62,799 bases of DNA, taken from contig NZ_JABLSI010000032.1 in assembly GCF_019303475.1 (NCBI RefSeq), positions 1 through 62,799 of the forward strand, in the 5' to 3' direction. The stretch's first letter is position 1. Each line of letters opens with the position of its first letter. Source of the DNA: Streptomyces sp. JJ38. Its GTDB lineage: Bacteria > Actinomycetota > Actinomycetes > Streptomycetales > Streptomycetaceae. The notes below the pieces were generated by a model. That model was not told the origin of the DNA, did not search any database, and saw nothing but the letters and a program-made list of their open reading frames with translations. The translations under genes were made by a program, and so were the position numbers. This document shows positions 27,913 through 36,568 of this stretch, piece after piece.

Positions 27913-30345
27913 TCACTCCCGCACGAGCAGCGCCACCGGGGCCTCGGCCAGGAGGGACGCGAGGTCCGCCCGCCCTTCGAGGTCAGCCAGCTCCTCGTCG
28001 TACGGGCGCGTGGAGAGCAGGTCGCGCCAGCGCCCCGGGGGCAGCGGGAGCACCGTGCCCCGCCAGCCGCCCGTCTCGGCGAGCCGACGGCCCAGCCGGG
28101 TGACGACGGTGAGCACGGTGACCGAGCCGGCACCCGCCTCGCTGGCCTCGCCGCCTCCGCCGCCGTCGCCGGGACCGCGGCCGAAGGCCAGGCAGTGTTC
28201 CGCGGCCGGGCCGTGCGCGGTGAGGGGCGCATAGCGGGCGCCCGCGCCGAACCAGTGCGGGTGGCGTGCGCGCAGCCGCAGAGCGGCCCGGGTGATGCGG
28301 AGCTTCTCGTCGTCCGGCTCGGACTCCGGTGCCGTGAGGTCCGGGGGCCGGCGGTTGTCGGGGTCGACCAGGGCTCGGTAGGTGCGTTCGGTGCCCTGGT
28401 AGAGGTCCGGGACGCCGGGCATGGTGAGGTGTAGCAGGGTCATGCCGAGGGCGGTGACGCGTGTCTGGGTCCGGGTGGCCTCGGCGTAGGCGGCCAGTGC
28501 GGCCCGGCCCGCGCCGCGGGGGCCGGCGTCGAGGTACCGTCCCACCGCCGCCTCGTAGGCCGCGTCGGGCTCGGTCCAGGTGGTGTGCAGGCCCGCCTCC
28601 CGGACGGCCTTGAGCAGGGCGCCGAGCAGCCGCTCGCGGTCGGGCGTGCCGAGCCCGTGGGCCGTCTGCCAGACGAGCCACGCGGTGTGCCGGTCCACGG
28701 CAGCGCCTCCGGTGCGCGCGACCTCTTCCGTGACCTGCCGCAGGAGGACGTCCCAGCCCGCCGGGTCCTCGCTGAGCGTCGCGAGGGCGGCGCGCACGTC
28801 GGCGCTGCGCTTGGTGTCGTGGGTGGACAGGACGGTCCCGGTGTCGGGCCACTCGCGCTGAACGTACGCGCAGTAGGCGTGGAACGCGGCGGGCGGCAGG
28901 GCCGGTTCGCCGGGGTCGCCGCCGACCTCCGCGGCGGAGAGCAGGGGCAGGTAGCGGTAGAACGCGGTGTCCTCGACGGACTTGGCCCGCAGCGCTCCGG
29001 AGACCTGCGCGAACCGCGTGGCCAGCTCCTTGTCCCGCAGGACGAGCCGGCTCACGACGTCGACGGTGGCGGCCTCCTCCGGGACGGCGAACGTCGCCCG
29101 GGCCTCGGAGGCGATGTCGGTCGACAACGCGTTGCCGAGCACGGGGTCGTCGTCCGGCGGCCGGTAGAGCCGGTAGACGGGCAGGCGGACGAGCAGCTCG
29201 CGGAGCGCCTGGGCGAGCGTCCAGTCGGCGTGATCGCCGCGGCGCTGACCGTCGGCGCGGGCCAGGGCTGCGCGGGCGGTGCGGACCAGACGGCGCACCT
29301 CGGCGGCCAGCTCGTGGCCGATCACCTCGTGAGCGGCGCGGCGCACGGTGGCGGCCCAGTCCCCGCCGAGATCGTCGGCCACCTGGGTGAACTCGCGGTA
29401 GAGGTCGGTGAGCCGGGCCGCACCCTCGGGGTCCACGAAGACGGCGTCGATGTGGCGCAGGGCGTCGTAGCCGGTCGTCCCGGCGACGGGCCAGTTGACC
29501 GACAGCCGCTCGCCGGGGCCGAGGATCTTCTCCACGACCGTCCACGCGCCACGGGTGCGCGTGTGGAGGCGGCGCAGATAGGCGCCGGGGTCGGCCAGGC
29601 CATCCGGGTGGTCCACCCGCAGCCCGTCGACGACCCCCTCCTCCAACAGGGCCAGGACGCGTTCGTGGGTGGCCTCGAAGACGTCCGGGTCCTCAACCCG
29701 GACGCCGATGAGCTCGGAGACCGAGAAGAACCGGCGGTAGTTCAGCTCGGTGCGGGCCAGCCGCCACCAGGCGAGCCGGTAGTGCTGGGCGTCCAGCAGC
29801 TCGGTCAGCGGGAGGGACTCGGTGCCGACGCGGACGGGAAAGCGGTGCTCGGCGTAGTGCAGGACGCCGTCCTCGACCCGGAGCGCCGCCAGCTCCTCGC
29901 TCAGCCGCCCGCCCAGCACGGGCAGGAGCACGCGGCCGTCGCCCGCCTCCCAGTCGATGTCGAACCAGTGTGCGTAGGGCGAGGAGGGCCCGTCCGCGAG
30001 GACGGACCACAGCGGCCCGTTGAGGGCGGCGGGGGCCGGGACGGCCATGTGGTTCGGCACGATGTCGAGGACGAGCCCGAGGCCGTGGTCGCGCGCCGTG
30101 CGGGACAGCGCCCGCAGTCCGGCCTCCCCGCCCAGCTCCGCCCGGACGCGGGTGTGGTCGGTGACGTCGTAGCCATGGGTGGAGCCGGGCACGGCCTCCA
30201 GCACGGGGCTCAGGTGGAGGTGGGAGACGCCCAGCGCAGCGATGGCCGGGACGTCGCGGGCGGCGGCGGCGAAGGGGTAGGCGGGCTGGAGCTGCAAGCG
30301 GTACGTCGCGGTGGGCACCGGGGTACCGGACCGCGGTGGACGCAT
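27913..30345 (-). CDS. treY: maltooligosyl trehalose synthase
   Basis: The 810-residue GH13 intramolecular transglycosylase converts the reducing end of maltodextrins to trehalose linkage. The start region TATYRLQLQPAYPFAAAARDVPAI is typical. The motifs are LDIVPNHMAV, DGLRVDHPDGLADP (nucleophile), TVVEKILGPGE (acid) and late TLLHLTMPGVPDLYQGTE. It is somewhat longer than bacterial average because of a Gly-rich insertion near residue 730 (RGPGDGGGGGEASE). The start is taken at ATG 30345 (MRPPRSGTPVPTATYRLQ). With glgX and treZ it completes the glycogen-to-trehalose route; no treS or glgE is present nearby. Confidence 0.94.
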   Translation of the reverse strand: MRPPRSGTPVPTATYRLQLQPAYPFAAAARDVPAIAALGVSHLHLSPVLEAVPGSTHGYDVTDHTRVRAELGGEAGLRALSRTARDHGLGLVLDIVPNHMAVPAPAALNGPLWSVLADGPSSPYAHWFDIDWEAGDGRVLLPVLGGRLSEELAALRVEDGVLHYAEHRFPVRVGTESLPLTELLDAQHYRLAWWRLARTELNYRRFFSVSELIGVRVEDPDVFEATHERVLALLEEGVVDGLRVDHPDGLADPGAYLRRLHTRTRGAWTVVEKILGPGERLSVNWPVAGTTGYDALRHIDAVFVDPEGAARLTDLYREFTQVADDLGGDWAATVRRAAHEVIGHELAAEVRRLVRTARAALARADGQRRGDHADWTLAQALRELLVRLPVYRLYRPPDDDPVLGNALSTDIASEARATFAVPEEAATVDVVSRLVLRDKELATRFAQVSGALRAKSVEDTAFYRYLPLLSAAEVGGDPGEPALPPAAFHAYCAYVQREWPDTGTVLSTHDTKRSADVRAALATLSEDPAGWDVLLRQVTEEVARTGGAAVDRHTAWLVWQTAHGLGTPDRERLLGALLKAVREAGLHTTWTEPDAAYEAAVGRYLDAGPRGAGRAALAAYAEATRTQTRVTALGMTLLHLTMPGVPDLYQGTERTYRALVDPDNRRPPDLTAPESEPDDEKLRITRAALRLRARHPHWFGAGARYAPLTAHGPAAEHCLAFGRGPGDGGGGGEASEAGAGSVTVLTVVTRLGRRLAETGGWRGTVLPLPPGRWRDLLSTRPYDEELADLEGRADLASLLAEAPVALLVRE

Positions 30346-30764
30346 CGTCACGTCTCGAATTCTTTTCCGCCCTCCGTGCCCCGTCAAGGCGGCCCTGTCC
30401 GCCTGGGTGAGGCCCCGCTCCTGCCGGATCTCGTGCAGCCGGTACCCGCGAATCCGGGATTCCGCCTTGGTGCGAGCGGTCTGCTTCCGGCCTCCCGTTC
30501 GGCGTCGCTGACATCGGGCTGGGCTTCGCGGGCTCGCCCCGCGCGCTCGCGGGCCGCGGCTCGTTGAGATCGTGCACCCCGCTTCCGTGCATCCGGTCGC
30601 CCCGCGGGCGCCCCAGCGTCGGCCCGGCTCACGCCAGTTCGTCTATCACGGCCGCCACCAGGTCGGCGCTGGGCCTGTCCGGCGGATCATGCCGCAGTGG
30701 CCGCTCGACGCTGACGCAGCGCGTCGGCTGACGATGCGCTGGCACCCCTGGATCGTCAGGCCTA
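30346..30764. other. intergenic region before the NTF2-like gene
   Basis: About 420 bases lie between the divergent treY and NTF2-like genes. I find no frame with coding character. On the minus strand the codons for PSADLVAAVIDELA-stop (ending near 30630) resemble a protein C-terminus and could be a gene remnant, but nothing upstream supports a full gene. Confidence 0.35.
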
Positions 30765-30795
30765 TTGACCTCAAGTGCAGTTGAAGAACCAGACT
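30765..30795 (+). promoter_or_regulatory. MerR-style promoter/operator of the NTF2-like gene
   Basis: A -35 box TTGACC (30765-30770) is followed by a 19-base spacer and a weak -10 CAGACT (30790-30795). The overlong spacer contains an interrupted inverted repeat, CCTCAAG-TGCA-GTTGAAG, the architecture used by MerR/SoxR-family activators. The start codon is 36 bases downstream. No merR-like gene is adjacent. Confidence 0.45.
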
Positions 30796-30830
30796 CGGCG
30801 TCGATCGCACCACATAGTGAGGAGTTGCTG

Positions 30831-31274
30831 ATGACGACCGTGCAACGGCGCGAGGAGACCGGCCTTTCGGGTGGGAAGGTCGAGGTCGCGGAGATCGTGA
30901 CGCGCTACGAGGCCGCGTTCAACGAAAACGACGCCAGGGCCATGAACGCCCTCTTCACGTCCGACGCGGTCTTCGTCAACTTCAGCGGCACTCTGGTGTT
31001 CGGAGCTGACCGCCTCTACGAGGCGCAATCCCTCGTCTTCGCTGAGGGCGGTCCCTTGGCCGACATCACGGTGCGCTACACCATCGAGAACTTCGCCCTC
31101 CTCACGCCCGAGGTGGCCGTGGCTCATGCTCGCCAGAGGTCAGTCGAATCCGATGGCCAGGCGGAGAACGCCAGTGATCCCATGGAAGGCATCCTGACGA
31201 TGACACTGATACGGGACGCCGCCGGCCAGTGGCGTATCCGCATGGCCCAGAACACACCGGTTTCCCGGTCGTAG
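30831..31274 (+). CDS. SnoaL-like/NTF2-fold protein (SgcJ/EcaC type)
   Basis: The 147-residue protein has the NTF2-like cone fold: EVAEIVTRYEAAFNENDARAMNALFTSDAVFVN, then DITVRYTIENFALLTPEVAVAHARQRS and ILTMTLIRDAAGQWRIRMAQNTP. The family includes SnoaL-like cyclases and SgcJ/EcaC-type proteins of unknown reaction; many are small stress or detoxification proteins. The start is ATG 30831 with GTGAGGAG nine bases upstream. It lies between an atypical intergenic region and a decayed transposase, so it may be a horizontally acquired cargo gene. Confidence 0.85.
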   Translation: MTTVQRREETGLSGGKVEVAEIVTRYEAAFNENDARAMNALFTSDAVFVNFSGTLVFGADRLYEAQSLVFAEGGPLADITVRYTIENFALLTPEVAVAHARQRSVESDGQAENASDPMEGILTMTLIRDAAGQWRIRMAQNTPVSRS

Positions 31275-31289
31275 GCGGAATCGGGACTG

Positions 31290-31910
31290 GTCGGGCTTGA
31301 CCATCCTTCAGGAGCTGCCTTGCGGATCGCGGGCGGAGCCAGAGCCTGGTCGAGACGGCGGTGACGGTGCCGTGGAAGACGTCGGCGCGTTTGTCGAACC
31401 CGGTGGCTGAGGCTCGGACGTTCCTCAACGCGCTGGTGGTGCGCTCCACTTCGTTCCCGCGCTGGCAGATCGATTTGTCGAACGCAGTGGGGCGGCCACC
31501 TCGGCTGCCGCGTTCTCGCCGGTCGGCCCGCTGATCCTTTGGTTCGGGGGATGGTGTGCCTGATCTGTCGCCACCGCAGGTAGCGGCGGTGGCCGTGGCA
31601 GGAATATGCCTGGTCGCCGCCGAAGCGGTCCGGTCGGGTCCGCGGCCATCCGCGGCCGCGACGGAGGACGCGGATGCGTTCCACAACGGGGATGAGTTGC
31701 GGTGCGTCGCCCCACTGGCCCGGCGTGACGATCAGGGCCAGTGGCGGCGACCTCCCTCACCGTCGAGATGGATCTTGCAGGTCGGACCGCCCTGGGAGCG
31801 TCCGAGCCCCTCGTCTGGGCGGTGCTGCCACCACCGTCCCCCACGCCGCACCGACGCAGGCGGGATCGGACGTGCCCCGATCTCAGCGTATGCCGAGACC
31901 ACCCGAACGC
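31290..31910 (-). pseudogene. decayed IS5-type transposase
   Basis: On the minus strand, pieces of an IS5-family DDE transposase appear in three different frames. The first is IGRSQGG-like (GLGRSQGGPTCKIHLDGEGG) near 31810-31755, the next MERIRVLRRGRGWPRTRPDRF near 31684-31620, and the last the C-terminal RGGRPTAFDKSICQRGNEVERTTSALRN with FDKRADVFHGTVTAVS near 31510-31350. The N-terminal half is missing and at least two frameshifts separate the blocks. No functional start exists. Boundaries are approximate and I found no clear terminal inverted repeats. Confidence 0.75.
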
Positions 31911-31942
31911 ATGGGCCCATCGGGCCGACCGTTGCCCTCGGC

Positions 31943-32350
31943 TCAGCTCTCCTTGGGCTCCAGGCGCAGGGAGATGGAGTTGATGCAGTACCGCTGGTCG
32001 GTCGGGGTCGGGTAGCCCTCACCGGTGAAGACGTGCCCGAGGTGGGACCCGCAGCGGGCGCAGCGGACCTCGGTGCGGGTCATGCCGAAGGAGAAGTCGT
32101 CGACGAGCTCCACGGCGGAGGACTCGGTCGGGTCGTAGAAGGACGGCCAGCCGCAGTGGGAGGCGAACTTGGTCTCCGAGCGGAACAGCTCGGCCCCGCA
32201 GGCCCGGCAGGAGTAGACGCCCTCGGTGGTGGTGTCGGTGTACTCGCCCTGGAAGGCGGGCTCGGTGCCGGCCTGGCGCAGGACGCGGTACTCCTCGTCG
32301 GTCAGCTCGGCGCGCCACTGCTCGTCCGGCTTCTCGATGTCGTAGCGCAT
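31943..32350 (-). CDS. msrB: peptide-methionine (R)-S-oxide reductase
   Basis: The 135-residue enzyme reduces methionine-R-sulfoxide in proteins. Two CxxC zinc pairs are present (CRAC near 48, CARC near 97), along with HCGWPSFYDP and the catalytic RYCINSISL with its redox Cys near residue 122. The family length is normal. Its ATG shares one base with the murC stop (TGATG), so it is translated as the second gene of a murC-msrB unit. Confidence 0.95.
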   Translation of the reverse strand: MRYDIEKPDEQWRAELTDEEYRVLRQAGTEPAFQGEYTDTTTEGVYSCRACGAELFRSETKFASHCGWPSFYDPTESSAVELVDDFSFGMTRTEVRCARCGSHLGHVFTGEGYPTPTDQRYCINSISLRLEPKES

Positions 32351-33771
32351 CAGCGTTCTCCTCCGGTCTCCAGGCGGGTGAGGATCTGCGGGCCCAGCTC
32401 CGTCACGTCGCCGGCGCCCATGGTGATAACGAGATCGCCGGGCTTGGCCATTCCCGCCACGGCCTCCGGGACGGCGGTGCGGCCGGCCTCCCGGCCGGGC
32501 AGGGCGGTGACGTCGGCGCGCAGGGCCCGCGCGGCGTCCACGATCAGCTCGCTGGTGACGCCGGGGATCGGGTCCTCCCGGGCGGGGTAGATGTCAAGGA
32601 CCAGGGAGGCGTCGGCGAGCGCGAGGGCGGCGCCCATCTCGGCGCCCAGCTCCCGCGTGCGGCTGAACAGGTGCGGCTGGAAGACGACCAGGACCCGGCC
32701 GTCGGGCACTGCGGCCCGCATGGCCTCCAGGTCGGCGGTCATCTCACTGGGGTGGTGCGCGTAGGAGTCGATGACCTGGACGCCCCCCGCCTCACCGAGC
32801 CGCTGCAGGCGGCGGCCGACGCCGGTGTAGGAGCCGAGAGCCTCGGCCAGCTCGGCGGCGGGGACGCCCGCGGCCACGCCGGCGGCCAGCGCGGCGACGG
32901 CGTTGTGCGCGTAGTGGCGTCCGGGCACCGAGACGGTGAAGGCGAGCTGCTCGCCGTTGAGGAGAACGGTGACCTCGCTGGTCAGCCCCCAGGCGGTGAC
33001 GTCGAGGACGCGCACGTCCGCGTCGGGCGACTCGCCGTAGGTGGTCACGGCGGGCCCGCGGCCGGCCGCCGCCAGCCGGGCGGTCAGCTCGCGTGCGCCC
33101 GCGTGGTCGGCGGAGATCACCAGGGTGCCGCCCTCGCGGACGCGTCCGACGAAGGTCTCGAAGGAGGCGTGGATCTCCTCCATCGAGGCGTAGTTGGCGT
33201 GGTGGTCGAGCTCCACGTTGAGGATGATCGCCACGTCCGGGGCGTAGGCGTGGAAGCTGCGGTCGCTCTCGTCGGCCTCGGCGACGAAGATCTCCCCACC
33301 GCCGTGGTGGGCGTTGCTGCCGGGCCCGTCGAGGTCGCCGCCGATCGCGTAGGAGGGGTCGAGGCCGAGGGTACGCAGGGAGACGGCGAGCATGGAGGTC
33401 GTCGTCGTCTTGCCGTGGGTGCCCGCCACGGCGATGGTCCGCAGCCCGGTCATCAGGGCGGCCAGCGCGTCCGAGCGGTGGACGACGGGGACGCCACGCG
33501 CCGCGGCCGCGGCCAGCTCGGGGTTGTCCTCCCGGATGGCGGAGGAGACGACGACGGCGGAGGCGTCGGCGGCCAGGTGCTCGGCGGCGTGCCCGATGTG
33601 CACGGTGGCCCCCAGGGCGCGCAGGGCCTCGGCGGTGGCGCTCTCCCTGGCGTCGCTGCCCGCGACACGGGCTCCGCGCTGGGCGAGGATCTTCGCGATG
33701 CCCGACATCCCGGCTCCGCCGATGCCGATGAAGTGCGGCTTGTCCAGGCCGGACGGGGCGCCCGATGCCAT
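32350..33771 (-). CDS. murC: UDP-N-acetylmuramate-L-alanine ligase
   Basis: The 473-residue cytoplasmic ATP-dependent ligase adds L-Ala to UDP-MurNAc. The Rossmann start HFIGIGGAGMSGIAKILAQRGARVAGSD is diagnostic, followed by the ATP site VAGTHGKTTTTSMLA near 111, EADESDRSF, LNVELDHHANY and the C-terminal FQPHLFSRTRE. The start is ATG 33771 with GGGAGAA upstream. It is separate from the main division/cell-wall cluster; many Streptomyces carry murC in this position. Confidence 0.95.
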   Translation of the reverse strand: MASGAPSGLDKPHFIGIGGAGMSGIAKILAQRGARVAGSDARESATAEALRALGATVHIGHAAEHLAADASAVVVSSAIREDNPELAAAAARGVPVVHRSDALAALMTGLRTIAVAGTHGKTTTTSMLAVSLRTLGLDPSYAIGGDLDGPGSNAHHGGGEIFVAEADESDRSFHAYAPDVAIILNVELDHHANYASMEEIHASFETFVGRVREGGTLVISADHAGARELTARLAAAGRGPAVTTYGESPDADVRVLDVTAWGLTSEVTVLLNGEQLAFTVSVPGRHYAHNAVAALAAGVAAGVPAAELAEALGSYTGVGRRLQRLGEAGGVQVIDSYAHHPSEMTADLEAMRAAVPDGRVLVVFQPHLFSRTRELGAEMGAALALADASLVLDIYPAREDPIPGVTSELIVDAARALRADVTALPGREAGRTAVPEAVAGMAKPGDLVITMGAGDVTELGPQILTRLETGGER

Positions 33772-33895
33772 GCGGTTCTCCCTCGCTTCGCGGTGTGCGG
33801 GGCGCCGGCTCGCGGGCACGGCGCCGTCCGACGATTCTCGCACCCCGCGGTGACGCCGCGTACTCCGCGGTGAGCGGGCGCCGGGCCCGTTGCCG

Positions 33896-34363
33896 TCACT
33901 CGCCGTGGGCGAAGAGCCGGAGGACGGGAACGCCGACCTTGTGCCGGGCTCGGGAGGCCCAGTCGCGGTGGAAGAACTCCTCCACCAGGTGCGGGGCGGT
34001 CAGGACGATGACCTCGTCCGCGTTCGACTCGGCGACCACGGCGGTGAGGACGTCGAGGGGGTGCTTCTCGATGACCTGGCCCACGGCCTCGGCGCCGGTG
34101 TCCCGCAGGGCCTTGAGCGAGTGCTCGAGGGCGAGCCGGGCGGGTGGGGTGGCCTCGCTCCCCTCCGGCTCGTCGGCCTCGTGGACCGCCTGCTCCAGCT
34201 CGCCCAGGGCGACGTCGTCCAGGGCCCGCAGCAGCCGGTCCTGCCGCCCACGCGGCTGCATCAGGACGACGAAGGAGACCTCCTCCTCGCCGTGGAGGGT
34301 GCTGACGAGCTCCACGTCGGTCGACACCAGCGGCTTCTCGATCATGAGTACGGTCGTGAACAC
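33896..34363 (-). CDS. universal-stress-protein-like protein
   Basis: The 155-residue protein resembles a UspA-like alpha/beta protein: an N-terminal strand VLMIEKPLVSTDVELVSTL, a central acidic helical stretch and a C-terminal VIEKHPLDVLTAVVAESNADEVIVLTAPHLVEEFFHRDWASRARHKVGVPVLRLF that mirrors the last strands of Usp proteins. The ATP-binding G-x2-G-x9-G(S/T) motif is not evident. Orthologues are sometimes mislabelled indole-3-glycerol phosphate synthase (from memory). The start is GTG 34363; ATG 34345 is an alternative. Function is unknown. Confidence 0.65.
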   Translation of the reverse strand: MFTTVLMIEKPLVSTDVELVSTLHGEEEVSFVVLMQPRGRQDRLLRALDDVALGELEQAVHEADEPEGSEATPPARLALEHSLKALRDTGAEAVGQVIEKHPLDVLTAVVAESNADEVIVLTAPHLVEEFFHRDWASRARHKVGVPVLRLFAHGE

Positions 34364-34474
34364 GGCGGGTGCCCTTCTTCTCCACGGCCCGTGCGGGCCC
34401 GTAGGACTAACGATCCTGCACTGGGGAGAGTCTGCCCGGCGAGAGCAAAGCGGAACGCGTCATTCCGATTCGTG

Positions 34475-35284
34475 TCACCGCCGACGGTAGCGCGTGAAGA
34501 GGAATCCGGCCTCCTCCAGCACCGACTCCAGGCCGAAGTCCACCGGTACCGGGAAGACGCCGCCGCGCATGATGCGGGGCGCGTCACCGGCGGTGACCCG
34601 GGGCGCGACCGTCAGGCACAGCTCGTCCAGCACACCCGCCGCGGCGAACTCGCCCAGGACCCAGGGGCCACCCTCGGTGAGCAGCCGCGTGTGACCCTCC
34701 TCGGCCAGGACGCCCGGCACCCGCGCGGGGTCGGCGCCGACGCCCTCCCCGGCGAACAGCACCCGCACGCCCGCGTGCTGTGCGGCCTCGACCCGGTGCA
34801 CGGGAGCTCCGGCGCCCGTCACGATCAGCGTCGGCGTCCGCGGCGCGGAGAACAGGGGCGCCTGGAAGTCCAGGTCGAGGCCGGCGCTGAGCACCACGAC
34901 GGCGGGCGCCGGGGTCTGCCCGGCGGCCTTCCGGCGCTCGGCGAAGGCCTTCCGCGCCCGCGCCGGCCGGTAGCCCTCCTTGCGCACCGTCTCCGCGCCC
35001 ACGACGATCGCGTCGGCCAGCCCGCGCAGCACGCCGAAGATCCGCATGTCCGTGTCGCTGGACAACGGCTGGGAGCGCCCTTCGTGGTGGGCCGCGCCGT
35101 CCAGCGAGGCCACCATGTTGCCGCGCAGCCAGCTCGTCCCGGCGGACTCGGGGCCGTGCCGGGGACGGTCGCCGGGCTCGGGGTAGCCGTAGGCGTCGGC
35201 CAGCTCGTCCAGCGTCCACTCGCGGTCGGTGGTCGGGTCCGGATCGGAACCGGCCTCGGATGACAGGGGGAACAGGCGTCGCAT
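34475..35284 (-). CDS. RibD-C type pyrimidine reductase family protein
   Basis: The product has 269 residues with a dihydrofolate-reductase-like RibD C-terminal domain: RGNMVASLDGAAHHEGRSQPLS, DMRIFGVLRGLADAIVVGAETVRKEGY and LLTEGGPWVLGEFAAAGVLDELCLTVAPRV. The family uses NADPH and includes riboflavin biosynthetic reductases, but this gene is outside a rib cluster and its substrate is unknown. The start is ATG 35284. It is divergent from zapE, with 56 bases between starts that must hold both promoters. Confidence 0.85.
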   Translation of the reverse strand: MRRLFPLSSEAGSDPDPTTDREWTLDELADAYGYPEPGDRPRHGPESAGTSWLRGNMVASLDGAAHHEGRSQPLSSDTDMRIFGVLRGLADAIVVGAETVRKEGYRPARARKAFAERRKAAGQTPAPAVVVLSAGLDLDFQAPLFSAPRTPTLIVTGAGAPVHRVEAAQHAGVRVLFAGEGVGADPARVPGVLAEEGHTRLLTEGGPWVLGEFAAAGVLDELCLTVAPRVTAGDAPRIMRGGVFPVPVDFGLESVLEEAGFLFTRYRRR

Positions 35285-35340
35285 AGCGGCAGTGTGGCAC
35301 GGGCCACTGGCGTCCGGCGGAGCGCCCTGCGCGCCGTAGA

Positions 35341-36462
35341 GTGGCAGACGTGCCGACCTCCTCCGCCTCCTCCTCGACCGCGATAACGCCACAGACGACC
35401 GCCGACGACACGCCGGCCGCGCTGTGCGAGCGGCACCCGCGGGTGCCCGCCGAGCAGCTCGTCGCCGAGCTGGTGCCGCCGCCGCGCTTCGACTCGGTGC
35501 GCTTCGACACCTACATCCCGGACCCCGGGCAGCCCAGCCAGGCCGAGGCCGTCGAGGTACTGAGCGCCTTCGCCGACTCCCTGGGCGGCGCGACGGCGAC
35601 GGGCGGGCGAAGCCGGGCGGGCCGTTGGTTCCGCCGGGGGAAGACCGCGCGGCCCACCGGTCCGCGCGGGGTGTACCTCGACGGCGGCTACGGCGTCGGC
35701 AAGACACACCTGCTGGCCTCACTGTGGCACGCCACACCCGCCCCCGCCGAGCACAAGGCCTTCGGCACCTTCGTGGAGCTGACGAACCTCGTGGGCGCCC
35801 TCGGCTTCCAGCAGACGGTGAAGACGCTCTCGTCCCACCGGCTGCTGTGCATCGACGAGTTCGAGCTCGACGACCCGGGCGACACCGTCCTGGTCTCGAC
35901 GCTCCTCAGCCGGCTGGTCGAGGAGGGCGTGGCCCTCGCCGCCACCTCCAACACGCTGCCCGGGAAGCTGGGCGAGGGCCGGTTCGCCGCCGCCGACTTC
36001 CTGCGCGAGATCCAGGGGCTCGCCGCGCACTTCCGCCCGCAGCGCATCGACGGCGAGGACTACCGGCACCGCGGGCTGCCCGAGGCGCCCGAGCCGTTCA
36101 GCGACGACGAGGTCACCCGGACGGCCTACCGCACACCGGGCGCGAGCCTGGACGCCTTCCCCACCCTGCTCGGTCACCTCGCCCAGGTCCATCCCAGCCG
36201 CTACGGCGCGCTCTGCGACGGCGTGTCGGCCGTGTGCCTGACCGGCGTGACGCCCGTCCCGGACCAGGCCACGGCCCTGCGGCTCGTCGTCCTGGCGGAC
36301 CGGCTCTACGACCGCGAGGTGCCGGTGATCGCCTCGGGGTTGCCGTTCGACGAGCTGTTCAGCCCGGAGATGCTGGGCGGCGGCTACCGGAAGAAGTACT
36401 TCCGTGCCATCTCCCGCCTCACCGCGCTGGCCCGCGACGGCAAGCCGCTCGTCTCCGGCTGA
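35341..36462 (+). CDS. zapE: ZapE/AFG1-like AAA ATPase
   Basis: The product has 373 residues. Walker A is GGYGVGKTHLL near residue 118, Walker B is LLCIDEFELDDPGD near 166, and the rest (SRLVEEGVALAATSNTLPGKLGEGRFAAADFLREI, then LPFDELFSPEMLGGGYRKKYFRAISRLTAL) matches the ZapE/AFG1 family. In E. coli ZapE modulates the Z ring; the mitochondrial AFG1 relative handles respiratory proteins. A 15-residue insertion (GGRSRAGRWFRRGK) precedes Walker A. The start is GTG 35341; GTG 35350 is possible. Confidence 0.9.
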   Translation: MADVPTSSASSSTAITPQTTADDTPAALCERHPRVPAEQLVAELVPPPRFDSVRFDTYIPDPGQPSQAEAVEVLSAFADSLGGATATGGRSRAGRWFRRGKTARPTGPRGVYLDGGYGVGKTHLLASLWHATPAPAEHKAFGTFVELTNLVGALGFQQTVKTLSSHRLLCIDEFELDDPGDTVLVSTLLSRLVEEGVALAATSNTLPGKLGEGRFAAADFLREIQGLAAHFRPQRIDGEDYRHRGLPEAPEPFSDDEVTRTAYRTPGASLDAFPTLLGHLAQVHPSRYGALCDGVSAVCLTGVTPVPDQATALRLVVLADRLYDREVPVIASGLPFDELFSPEMLGGGYRKKYFRAISRLTALARDGKPLVSG

Positions 36463-36525
36463 GCCTGCCCGGACCGGGGCCGCCCCTCCCCGCGGGCCGC
36501 GGCACCGGTGGCCGACGGCGCAGTG

Positions 36526-36549
36526 CCCCGCGCCCCTGCGGACGCGGGG
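36526..36549. terminator. hairpin between convergent zapE and hemQ
   Basis: Arms CCCCGCG (36526-36532) and CGCGGGG (36543-36549) flank a 10-base loop in the 106-base gap between two convergent stops. It could end transcription from both sides. There is no U-run. Confidence 0.5.
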
Positions 36550-36568
36550 GAACTCCGCCCGGACGGGC

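Noticed and set aside
30570..30790. A possible minus-strand gene tail ending PSADLVAAVIDELA
   Set aside because: Only about 20 codons look protein-like; the frame runs back into the promoter of the NTF2-like gene and lacks a start.
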